Shown one piece after another: positions 53,294 to 64,000 of a DNA stretch of 64,000 bases (position 1 is its first letter; each line of letters opens with the position of its first letter). The DNA comes from Brachycybe producta (lineage: Eukaryota; Arthropoda; Diplopoda; Playtdesmida; Andrognathidae): assembly GCA_036925085.1 (NCBI GenBank), contig JAUPFP010000005.1:7029855-7093854 (forward strand), in the 5' to 3' direction. Made by a program: the position numbers and the translations under genes. A model generated the notes under the pieces. It saw only the letters and a list, made by a program, of their open reading frames with translations, did not search any database and was not told where the DNA came from.

Positions 53294-54444
53294 GTAGTAA
53301 TTTTCAATTGAAAGTAAATAGTTGTTGTAATCAGACCTTTAAATGAAAAAGAATTAGAAAGGTAAACGTTTGAAAAGTTTATTGGAAATTCACTTGCTAT
53401 AAGAGGCTATAATATATAAATACTTTTTTGTGGTTGTTTCTGAATATAAAATTATATATTTGCATGTCTATGTTACACAGACATTTAATCATCTTTCTAA
53501 TGTATAAATGTCACTCATAATTAATGATTCATTTCTATTTTGTACATGTTTTTTTCCTCTTGTTCTTCTTCTTCTTCTTCAATGTATGCATATATGCATG
53601 GAATATTTGCCTTTATTTGGTTCTTTATTACAAACGCATAATTTTATTCTTATTATTTTGTAAAGAAAACGTCATATTTTGAAGGAGACCAAAAGGTGTT
53701 GTAATGTTCCTAACATACTTTGTACAGTTTTTTGTTAATTTTTTTTTTTCGCTCATTTTTTTTTAAAGTATTGAATACATTTTTTGTATCAGCTAATTGA
53801 AATGTGTGCTTCCGTTAAATTATACTCGAGTATGTGCTATATACTTTTTGTCAATTTATAAAACAAATTAGAAATTTGTTTTTGTTTTTCATAAACCATA
53901 TTAAGCTTGTACTTATAAAAGGTTAGTAGATCGTATGGAATTTTTTTTTTTTGCAACACAAGATGAAGAGGTAATGGTAGCATGGTTATATAACAGAGAA
54001 AGGAATTATGTGACTGACAGATGACTTTTTTATATATGGTTTAGATAGTGTAGCACTAAAGGTACTGTGTTATCAAGAATATTCATAATCTTATGAGAGG
54101 TAAGTATGGTTGGCTATGAAACAAAGAATAGCAAATGTTACTTCTATCATTTTTGCATGTCATTAACAAAGCATTGCATGGGTTTACGTGTTAGAATATG
54201 GGGGAAAGCTGGTCAATTCGGAGACCTTAGTGTTTTCCTGGTTATATTTCCAAAACAGGAAGACAAAGGAAAGTATATTTTCTTACTGTCACATTATTTT
54301 TTACGACTTTTGTGATCCCCTTCCCCAGAACATTTCTCTAGTATTTTCACGTAGATCAGTTGGAAACCATTAATTTGGTATGTACTGTATGCTGTGTTAA
54401 GTTTGCTTTTGTATATCTGAAATTGGAATACCCCTCATGCCTAC

Positions 54445-54585
54445 TTAATGGCTGAAACTGATGCATATTTTTGGTATTTTTTCTCGAATGTTATTACTAC
54501 TTATCATTTGTGACCGGGAGCAATCCCCCTGCCACATGGCTTTTAAGCTGATTGCAGGTGTACTGAGTTGAATTGAATTGAATAT
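54445..54585 (+). repeat. Retroposon-like repeat, copy 4
   Basis: CCCCCTGCCACATGGC, GCTGATTGCAGGTGTA and a TTGAATTGAATTGAAT tail match the 3' part of the other copies. Its 5' part (AACTGATGCATATTT) recurs at 19888-19910, so the family probably extends further. Confidence 0.55.
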
Positions 54586-56724
54586 AGTGGATTTTCCGTT
54601 TTTCTTCTAATTTACAATTAACTACTAATTTACTTTTATAAGCAGTTCTGAAAATTTGTTTGATTGAAAAAAGAAAACCTTTTTTTTTTCATAGAAATGT
54701 TTGCAATGTCTCATTGCAAATCATTTCCTTTTACCCAGATAACGTTTTATGCAGATCAAGCAAAAGATGGTCACTATGTGCAAATGCTTATGGGACCCCC
54801 TGAAAACAGATGTGGTTACATGGTTAAATTTCTGAACAAAAGTTAACTACATTGACATAATGTGGTTATAACAACATTAAATGTCGTTTCCTGTGTGTTG
54901 TTCAAACAAATTTAGCCTACAGACAACATAGTGGACAGTTAATTAGAGCATTTTTTGCCTGAATAAGAAATAAGAACTTCCTAAAATGCAGACCTGTTTA
55001 ACAGGAAGTTAAACCTAACCGTAAGTGACACAAATCATTTAACAACAGGTACGTGTTTTAAAAAAAGAAACTCAGAAGAACCATTTCTAGCTTGGTTATT
55101 TAACTGTAATTAATTTTTTTTAGTGAAAACTACATATTAAGAGACAAAATGCGGTAATTTTTATTCATTGCAAGATTTGAGCAGATCATACATGTACAGC
55201 GGGCACATGAATCACAATACTCCAGCAGCCAATGAGAACGTGATGCAATAGGCTAACAATAGTGGCGTGGGTTGATTTAAATAACCGAGCTAGCAATATT
55301 GAGTTAACAAATAGCAGACTATTTGTAGCCTTTCTTGCCTATCCGCTTCTTCTATGCATTTTTAGTTCAAATATCTGGGTCACCATCTTCTTGCCCACAA
55401 GAGCACTTTATTAAGAAAGTTTGCTAATCGTTTAATTAGTAATTAAAAATCTAACACTAATGTATATACGCTTTATATATGTTTTTAACACCATTCAAAG
55501 TTGAAAAATGTGCATTGTTTTCACACTCAATGATTAATCTGGACACGCTTATTTTTTATTAAATGTTAATTATTTAGCTTTAATGTGTTTTTTCTTCTTC
55601 ATATTGTGTAAATAGATTCTTGCTCGAATTTCAGTCTTATCTGTAAATTTATTTTACAAATTGATTTCAGACATTTTGTGGTCACGCAAACGGTATATAT
55701 ATATACTCGGGTGGAAACAAAATAAGTAAACATATTTATTATTTAAGACACAATTTGTAGACAATCGGTATTTAGACCTGAAAAACTACTTCGATAGGTG
55801 GCGCAGCCAACTATAGCCTCATTGATTTCGCACGTTAAATCACAAATAATTAATTAATTCAACAGAAGATTTTAGTTACAGGCCGTGTTCGCCACTCCTG
55901 GTTGGGCTTGAACACTCGTCGCCAATTTTTTTAGTGGCTGCGCAAAGTGTTCTGTGTGAAGCAAGCCGCAAATACCACTGCGTTGTGACACAAAGTGGCG
56001 ACACAAGAGTGTCCCGTGTGAAGCGGCACTTCAGTAATAGAACGCGGTTAACCGCAGATTGTATTACATTCTTAATATCCACAACCAAAAGTTCAAATTA
56101 AATGATCAATTGTTTTAAAGATCAACGCTTCTACATACATGTATGAGCTCTCAAAATTCCTAATCAGTTACTTATCTTAATTGAATATTAAAACTTATAA
56201 TTATGTTAAAGATTCTTGGGCTTTTTTTTCCAATTTATTCTAAAAAAAATGTGCCACCTGACTACATAACAATTAAATTAGGTAAAATAATTATTCAAAA
56301 ACAGTTTATTGACATAACAATGAAGTCAAAAAATTAAACTATTTTCATAGTAAAATTTGTGAACATGTAATTAAAAATGAATGAACACCAAATTATTTGA
56401 CATGAAGCCAAAATCTTTGTATAAAAAATATATAGCCTATTTTGAATGAAATATTAAAGTAATGAATTACATAAAATCATTTCGACACGCTGTTAACGAA
56501 AGGAATGGTGTCAAATACCTTTATGAAATTTATGCAAATTTTCTAAAATAATTTTAATGCTTTATAACCTTTATAACCTATGCCTCTAAATGGTTGCTAC
56601 TGTCCTTTAAAAATCACCACAAAAATCTCTTGATTGGTATTTTGTTTGCACTTTTTTACTATGTATCTCAGTGTTTACTGTTTTGATTTGTAAAATAATT
56701 TTTCAGTATTTGAGGATTAACAGT

Positions 56725-57027
56725 GCTCGGATTTTTATGCAATATCAAGTACATGTAAATGTTTTTCAATCTGTAGCCCGAGAGCCAATTCTGAAGTAAT
56801 AATCCCGTTCAGATCAACCAACAATTGTTTTTTTAATCCAAAACACTGGTTAGAGGCTAGAATTCTAGTTGACAACTGATAGTAACCCGACATCTAGCCT
56901 CTAACCCACATTTTGGATTAGAAAGAGCCTAGTTGCAGTTGCTCTAATAATGATGATTACTTCACCATTGGCACTTGGGCCACAGATTGAGAAGCATATT
57001 TGATTGATTTTGCATATAAATCCGAAT
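56725..57027. mobile_element. 280-bp foldback family, copy 2
   Basis: Starts GCTCGGATTTTTATGC and ends TGCATATAAATCCGA. The centre carries GGTTAGAGGCTAGAATTC opposite CATCTAGCCTCTAACC, a long inner stem. Same order of blocks as copies 1 and 3. Confidence 0.8.
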
Positions 57028-60000
57028 CCTAGTGATTAATTTCAAGTCGAAACGTTAGCCTTTTAAAAATGATATTCATTTTTTTTTTAAAAAAATGTTT
57101 ACTCGATATCAATAAGTTACTGAGAGCTTTGAAATAAGAAAAATTACTTCTACTTTTTTATGCATATTGTGGAGAATTTTAATTTATGAAATTGTCAACA
57201 TTTTCAACTATTGATGTAGAATAAAAACGTGATTTTATTACCCTATTTTGCGGTTGTAAAAAATTTGTATTGTAAGTTGTTTATAATATAGTAGTAGTAT
57301 ACTATGTATGGCACTAGGCCCAATTGATGCAATACAGAAAGACATTTATTTCTGCAAATGTCATACAAATAACTAGGACAAGCGTATTATGATAAATGTA
57401 TTTCAAAGTTAATGCTTGAATGCATATTTTGCCTGCATTCAAATTAATTTACACACAGTATGACACATACGTCATGATCAGTAAAATATGTTTTATTACA
57501 AGGTTTACAAATTAATAGGCCTCCTACTCCAGCTAACTATACTCCAAGAACGTTAAAATTAAACATTAAGGGAAAAACGTGACGTAAAGAGGTAGTGGTA
57601 GATAATAAGGACAATTTAATTAAATTCATTCATTCTAGGTCATTTGAGGTCAGTTTAACATTGCTAATCTTTCTGTCATGAGCTGTGAGCCGCGTATACT
57701 TGACCAGAGTATAATAGTTTTGATCACAAAATTAAGAAAATTTCATACTGTCTTGGAAACTTTTAAAAATAAAGCATAAAAATGAATACATGTAATACTT
57801 TAATGGAGATACTTACTAGTATTGGAAGTAATTTGCCAAAAGTAATGAATTACTGTAATTAAATTACTTTATTCGGTAATTAGTAATTCGCTACATTACT
57901 TTTTTTATATCAAGTAATTTGCAATTGTATTTTTTTTCTTAGAAATCTAATTACTTCCAAATTACTTTATAATTTCTTTTTCAATTACTTTCTAATTTCT
58001 TTTTAATAATTTTCTAATTTCTTTTCAATTACTTTTGTTTGTTTTATAATTATTCCTGGTGAGTATTTGACTACTTAAAAATATAGAAAAATAGAAAAAG
58101 CTGTTATTTTTTATAGCTCGCTTCATTGCCAAAATTTATACGAAAATTGAAATTTCTATAAAAAAAAAGTCCCTCGCTGCGCAAATGAAATTAGAAAGGC
58201 TTTCATGTACTACAAAGCTACAAAAAAATCTGTAAGTTACATAATTCCGCAGAATTTGATAACTGGGGATTAAAAATAAAATTGATATTTTATCAGAACC
58301 CTATAAAAACTTCAAAATAACATGACGTTCATGTATGGGTAGCCCAACTAAATTCCTGCTCCTAGTGCCCCTACTAATATACATATATGTACATTAGCAT
58401 ATATGTATATGATTTGCGGATGTGGAGGAAAAAGGATGGAAAGTTTGTATAACTACAAACAAGAACACTTTAACATCCGTTGATTTTGTATAGCAAGGCT
58501 ATTTTCATTGATCCACAATGTTTTCACTGACAAACGTGGACGACTGTCTGATAAAAAGACTCTGACGCACAGTTGTTACTCAAATAAAACTGATTGTTAA
58601 ATTATTTCTTTTTTTGAAATCTGTTATTTGTAATTGTACTTCATTACTATTAAAAGTAGGCTAATTTGTCCAAACACTGATATTTTCAGACAGTATTGAG
58701 TGTGAAATTTGTGGTGGGCAAACTCTAGAACAAGCCTCTTCCCTTTTTTTATTTTTCAACAAATATAGGCCTAAATGTAGAGGCTAGGGGCTATGTAATT
58801 TGAAGTTCTACAAATTGTTTTTCTAACAAAATTGCCAATTTACTGAACACGATCTTTAAATTGTTTGTTTTGTCCCACCTTAATGATTATTTAATATTCA
58901 GTGGTTGACATTGCTAACTTTTATCTTTTTGGAAGAGATTATGTGGTTGTTCAGTGAAAAGCTTGTGAAGATTGGTTCAGACTATGAGGTAATTTAGGTT
59001 AAGGTAAGATTCTCAGCTTTGTTCTCAGTCTAAAAAGTCTGTGTGATTTGTTACTCACTAAAGGAACGGAGCTTCTAAGTGAGCTTTGGGTATATTGCCC
59101 TATTTTTTTCTTATCTTATTAACAAAATTAAATTGTTTTGTGAGGTATGAAAGACTCACTTGCCATGTACAGTTAAGTTCATTAGCTGTTGAGTTTGTAA
59201 TAGCAATTAAACAATGCTCTGGTCAAGTACACACTGCATACATTATAAAAAGTTCCAGAAAAAGGTTGACTTGATAAGAGGAGTACATTGGTGTTTTAGA
59301 TAATAGCAGGGCCATCATTATTTAGTCTAAATTTTACAGCGATTCCCAAAGGGTTTGCTATGGCACATTACTGTGCCGTAGGTTTTGCTATGAAAGTTTG
59401 GGTGTTTTGTTGAATGTATAAATATAATTTAATATTTTCAAATAAATTTTAACTATTAGAAAAATCAAACTACACAAAACTTCTATTACATTTATGCACT
59501 TAACCAGTAATTTACATAAGGGTTTCTGGTGATAGCCTAGTGTGCTGTGAGTTTTATTAGTTGTGCTGCGATTTCTCTAGGCAAAAAATACTGTGTCATG
59601 ACTGTGTCAACCACTCACTTGTTTACAATTATAGTCATGAGCTGAAAGCGAAGTAGACTTGACCAGAGCATAAAACAGATGGAAAGAATAAAGTGAACAC
59701 TACTAAGGTGTAAGCATTGTGGTAATGGGTACACCTTAGTGTGTGACACCATAAATCATTCTTGAGGATTCTATTCTCATGTGAGGCTTGTTATTTAGAA
59801 AATGCTCTCAGTTCGAATTAAATCTTTAAAAAAAAATAACGTAGCAAATTGTCAGCTTCAATTACTATTCACATTACCTAATTAGTGTGGGTGTCTTTTG
59901 TTTTGTTATTTGTTTTCTTTAGCTTTATTGAAACAGGTCGATATTAAAAGTAGTGAAATTCTGTTTTGTCATTGGTAGAATTTTTCGTGATGTAAGAATA

Positions 60001-60784
60001 CATGTTGCTTGGCGGCAATTCATGAATCCTAGTGATGTGAAGCTGTTCTTTTTCTTCTTTCAGTTTCATGTATTGTGGTAGTGGCGGTGGTGGTGGTGGT
60101 GTGGCGGAGTCTGAAGACTGGAGGAGCTGCTCGTTTTTCACGTTCAATCCGAGCTTATTTGGATCCTTTCTGCATGCATGTCTACCATGCGAAATCCTCT
60201 CAATCTTGATCAAGTTTGTATCATAGCAAAAAGACAATTTTATGTCTATCAAGTTCAATTACTTGCTATTCATATGTTTGTGGTCAACCGACTTTGTTGC
60301 AGCATTGATAGGTAAGAATTTAATGTATTATACTGTAGTTTTATTTTATTAATTATGTATTTTTTTAATTTAATAAGAGGTTTGTACCGTCAAAACTTCC
60401 GTGTTACAAAATTGATTTTTATACATTATTATGACGAAGTTAGTAAGAAGTGGTCTAGACTTTTTAATAGTTTTTATTGGTGTCTTGATATTTTTATATC
60501 GCAATTTTTTTAGATATACAGAAGGTTTTTTTGTGCAAAAATTCATATAAGCCTTTCAGATGAATAGACGATGCATATGATAATAAAAAAGGCAGTTTGT
60601 TTCAAAGTTGTGGTTTTATGTAGCTACAATAAAAAATATTATAGGCGTATTTTAATTTTTTTTTTTCAATTCGTTATGTTCTGTATTTTTTTTTTTTTTT
60701 TGCAAATTGTAATATTTAAAAAAAATTGCTGTTTCCATGTGCACTCTGTATATGTGTGTTCCTTAGTGTGTATGGACCTCACTG

Positions 60785-61230
60785 TTTTATTATACTTTGT
60801 GAATGTATGTCAATGTTGTTTGTGTCGCACTTTGTGAATGTATATCACTGTGTTTGTGTGACGCTGTGTAAATACATCACTGTGTTTGTGTGACACTTTG
60901 TGTAAATACATTACTATGTTTGTGTGTTATTCTTTGTAAATACACCACTATGTTTGTATGTTTTGTGTATGTAGACCCTATATCACTGTTTTTGTTTACA
61001 CTATGTGTAAATGTGTATAACTGTGTTTCTGTGACACTTTTATGTTACACAGCATTTCTCTGTGTGACATAATGTGTTTCTTTGTGTGACACTTTGTGTA
61101 ACACAGTGTGTTTCTTTGTGTGATACTGTGTTCCTTTGTGTCACACTGTGTGTTCTTTTGTGTGACACTGCGTGTTCCTTTGTGTGACACTGTGCGTTGA
61201 TTTGTGTGACTCTGTGTGTTCCTTTGTGTA
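60785..61230. repeat. Minisatellite of GT-rich units
   Basis: First part: units of about 34 bp (CATCACTGTGTTTGTGTGAC...GTAAATA). Second part from about 61060: 22-bp units TTGTGTGACACTGTGTGTTC with variants. Confidence 0.8.
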
Positions 61231-62564
61231 ATCCTTTTTTGCGTGGAGGTTTTTTTGTATTATTTCATTTAGTGTATATTATGAACATTATTGTACATGT
61301 CTGTCACTATACGTTTGGGTGTTATGGTACATATGGCATGCTTGAGTGCCTGTAGCTGTGCCTTCTAAACAAATCTTCACAACCTAACAAATACACACTA
61401 TATGAACTTACACTCATACTGTATATACATAATGTAAATATTGAAGAAGTTAAAAACTTAAAAGCCAAGTAAAAATAACGATGCATCATGCATCAAAAAG
61501 CATTCACATTATTACAAAAATACTATATTAAAATATCCTTAGGGAATATTATCTAATTTATTCATAGTAAAATTGTTATATAGATATTCACGATAGCTAT
61601 TACTTGAAATGTATGCAAATTCAGTCCGTTCTAGGTCCCCAAGCAATAATAACTTACTTAAAAAAATAGGTAATATAATTAGATCAATAAGAGACCTGAA
61701 GATCATATATTATTTACAATAACAAAAACATGACAATGGCCCTTTTAATTAAGATATGTTAGGAAAAAATGTATCTATGGTATTTGTAGATAATTGATGG
61801 TTTTGTACAGCAAATGATAAAAAGGACCTAGAGTCAGTCCTATACCAACATTTACAAAAAAAACATTCGAAGAATGCAATTAGATGGTTGCAAACTCTTT
61901 TTTTTTTTCTTTCAGTTTAAATTCAGTGTAAGTTGAGTTGGAGTAACAGTGAGAATTCCATAAAAAAACTACAATGTAAAGAAAAATCTAATAATACAAA
62001 GAAGAATACAGAAGAAAAAAACACTAAACAAAGTTTCTGAAGCAGAAAATAAAATAAAAACATTTGAGAATTTGAATTGCGAAAAAAAAACAGCTAGCTT
62101 CCAAAAATTCAAACAAGTTTAGAAATAAACAAAAAATTAATTCTTCCACTGTCAATATGAACAGAAAAACAATAAGCAGACAGAATTCAATGAACAGCAT
62201 CTTGGGGCGTCATTTAAAAAATGTAATCCAATTCCTCTTATTCTGACGGTTTACGTAGCAACAACAATTAAAATCTAATAGATAATTCAAAATTGTCTAA
62301 ATATTATTGCAATTGATTTTTCTGTTACAACCAACACTAGCACCAACACCATTTTTATTATTATGATAGGATGATGTTTTGGAGTTAGTCCATTACCAAT
62401 TTACTGTATCACTGTCAACACCATCCCCATCCTCATCATAATCATCCTAATTGAGAAATCTAGCATCTCTTGAGAACTGTGTGTCTGTCACACGATGTGT
62501 TCTGAGTGCCTTTGTGTGTGTGTGCCCGTGCTAGAATGAGGAATATGTAAACATGCTCACCCGT

Positions 62565-62847
62565 ACTGCGTTTACATGAGCTAAATTAACCACTAATCTT
62601 TTAGCCAGGTAATAAGTTGGATATCTTCACATGTAAACGCTAGTAAACGCCGTCAAAATTAACTGCCAAATCGAAATGGATCTTTTTTTTAAAAAAAAAA
62701 AGTGATAAAAATCATAGCAATGCACTTTGGCATTATTTTGAATGCAACCCTAATGCTGAGTATGTAAACACTTCAAGAATTACTGTTTTAATTTTATGTC
62801 GCTAAATGATTAATGGTTAATTTTTTCTCATTTAAACGTGGTTAACT
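62565..62847. mobile_element. Terminal-repeat element with GCGTTTACATGAG ends
   Basis: Left end TGCGTTTACATGAGC with TTAACCACTAATC; right end GATTAATGGTTAA with CTCATTTAAACGTGG. An internal ACATGTAAACGCTAG (about 62630) suggests nesting or an internal end. Confidence 0.6.
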
Positions 62848-63065
62848 GTAATACACAAATATTTCATCACTCGCGCATTCACGCAAACATTTTTGAGAGA
62901 TAAGCATAGCAGGATTTGCGAATAGGCAAACCTAGAAAAATGCCTAGGGGCGCAAAACAAAATAGTGCGCTTAAAATTTCCTAAATTGTAAGAATTATAA
63001 TTTATTTATTTTTTAATACACATGAGTAAATTTAAAATGCACAAAATATAAAAGACAATTGTACT

Positions 63066-63223
63066 CAGTGGCGTAGCTAGGTTTGGTTGCGCCCCGTGCC
63101 GCCCCCGGCTGCTTAAAACATTGCGCCCCCTTTGCACTTTCAAAATGCGCCCTCCAAACCAAATGCGCCCCCTCCCCACCCCTGCGGGGGGGGGGGGGCT
63201 GCAGGTCCCCAGCTTCGTCCCTG
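63066..63223. mobile_element. Short degraded hAT-like element
   Basis: Begins CAGTGGCGTAGCTAGG and ends CCCCAGCTTCGTCCCTG, an imperfect inverted repeat. Flanks ATTGTACT and GTTCTACT agree at 6 of 8 positions. The interior is rich in GCGCCCCC and holds a 13-base G run. Confidence 0.6.
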
Positions 63224-63367
63224 GTTCTACTATTGGCTGGTATACTATGGCAGTAATTTTTGCATAATTTTGTATTTTTTTTAAGTTAAGAGAAGCGTCT
63301 AATAAGAACTTAGAAGTATTGTATAAATTGCCGTTATGGCCTTTTACACTTTATTGTGATCATTAAT

Positions 63368-63659
63368 GCTGGGATTTTTATGCATTATCCAGCAAATGAT
63401 TCTTAACTTATGGCCCAATTAGTGCCAAGTGAAGTAATCATAATCATTAGAACAATTGCAATTATGTTTTTTCTAATTATTAATGATAGTTAGGCCAGAT
63501 GTCTGGTTACTACCAGTTGTCAACTAGAGTTCTAGCCTCTAACCAGTGTTTATGATTGAAAAAAACATGACTTAATCTAAGCGAGATTATTACTTCACAA
63601 TTGACCTTTGGGACACAAATTGAGAAACATTCGCTTGATATTGCGTAAAAATCCAAGCC
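63368..63659. mobile_element. 280-bp foldback family, copy 3
   Basis: Starts GCTGGGATTTTTATGC and ends TTGCGTAAAAATCCAAGC. Inner stem GTTAGGCCAGATGTC with GTTCTAGCCTCTAACC. Same block order as the other two copies. Confidence 0.8.
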
Positions 63660-64000
63660 CGACTGTGTAGGTATCATCCTGAACAACACATGTTGTGACT
63701 ATTTTATGTTTCACTTCATATATGTATTATTTCTTATGCTGAAATTTAAAGTTTTAGACATAAAGACAAATATTTGTTTTATATCATAAAGTATCCCAAC
63801 ATCCAAACGGATATGGTCAATTTCGTTTATTTTGCTATTAAAAAAGAATTGATCTTAACTAAAAATAGAAATATTTCTTTTTCATTTTGAAGCATAAACA
63901 TCTATTATATGGAGTAGTAAAGATTCAGTTTTATTGGTTTTTTTTATTGTCATGGTGATGTGTACAAACCTAGCCTATACAAATTGAAGGGAGTGCAACT

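Larger units (their letters stand above)
51471..64000. other. Downstream flank, repeat-rich, no gene recognised
   Basis: Holds three copies of a 280-bp foldback family, another inverted-repeat element (51793-51970), a minisatellite (60785-61230), a hAT-like element (63066-63223), a terminal-repeat element (62565-62847) and a short duplicated segment (57655-57700 and 59633-59680). A G/C-richer patch at about 60044-60260 has partly open frames on both strands but no recognisable product. Confidence 0.6.

Noticed and set aside
57828-58050. Possible second copy of the CAGTGTTGGG hAT family (AGTATTGGAAGTAA followed by ATTACTTT repeats)
   Set aside because: The start resembles the family, but I could not find the other end or a target duplication, so it is not annotated as an element.
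59944-60258. Minus-strand frame of 104 codons with a proline run
   Set aside because: The proline run is a (GGT)n microsatellite read backwards; no homology recognised and no promoter or splice context.
60571-61190. Valine/cysteine/threonine-rich frames on both strands
   Set aside because: They are translations of the GT-rich minisatellite at 60785-61230.

Overview
The window is a strongly AT-rich piece of an animal genome. It carries introns with GT/GC...AG borders, long poly-T and poly-A runs, many microsatellites and a dense population of short inverted-repeat elements. The one gene I can support is a chordin / short-gastrulation orthologue on the + strand. It is a secreted BMP antagonist found across cnidarians and bilaterians. 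Intron style, base composition and repeat content suggest an invertebrate, probably marine, but the sequence alone does not settle the phylum.

Gene layout. I could join 21 coding exons with consistent reading phase from 11350 to the stop codon at 50690-50692. They give 916 residues after the first split codon. The order is VWC1 (exons 1-2), a short acidic linker (exon 3), four CHRD repeats (exons 4 to start of 14), VWC2 (14-15), VWC3 (16-17), a linker (18), VWC4 (19-20) and a basic C-terminal tail (21). This is the complete chordin architecture and close to the usual length of about 950 residues. The only missing part is the first coding exon with the start codon and signal peptide, which lies either in 1-11349 (not recognised) or upstream of the window. 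Two very large introns (16.6 kb inside VWC1, 13.4 kb before CHRD1) occupy most of the window; the other eighteen range from 68 bp to about 1 kb. Introns 5 and 6 both use GC donors.

Flanks and introns. 1-11349, introns 1 and 3, and 50693-64000 hold no second gene that I can defend. They hold mobile-element debris: hAT-like elements with 8-bp target duplications (16685-17585, 19548-19697, 48799-49381, 63066-63223), a foldback family marked by AGAAACTAGA in its arms with many copies in and around the gene, a second foldback family of about 280 bp with three copies after the gene, further inverted-repeat pairs, a retroposon-like repeat in four copies, several minisatellites and long (TA)n, (CT)n, (ATT)n and poly-G tracts. 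Intron 17 is almost entirely one hAT-like insertion; without it the intron would be 74 bp.

How it works together. Chordin binds BMP ligands outside the cell through its VWC domains and is cut by Tolloid-type proteases near VWC1 and between VWC3 and VWC4. Acidic motifs matching both cut regions are present, so the encoded protein looks like a functional, regulated BMP antagonist.
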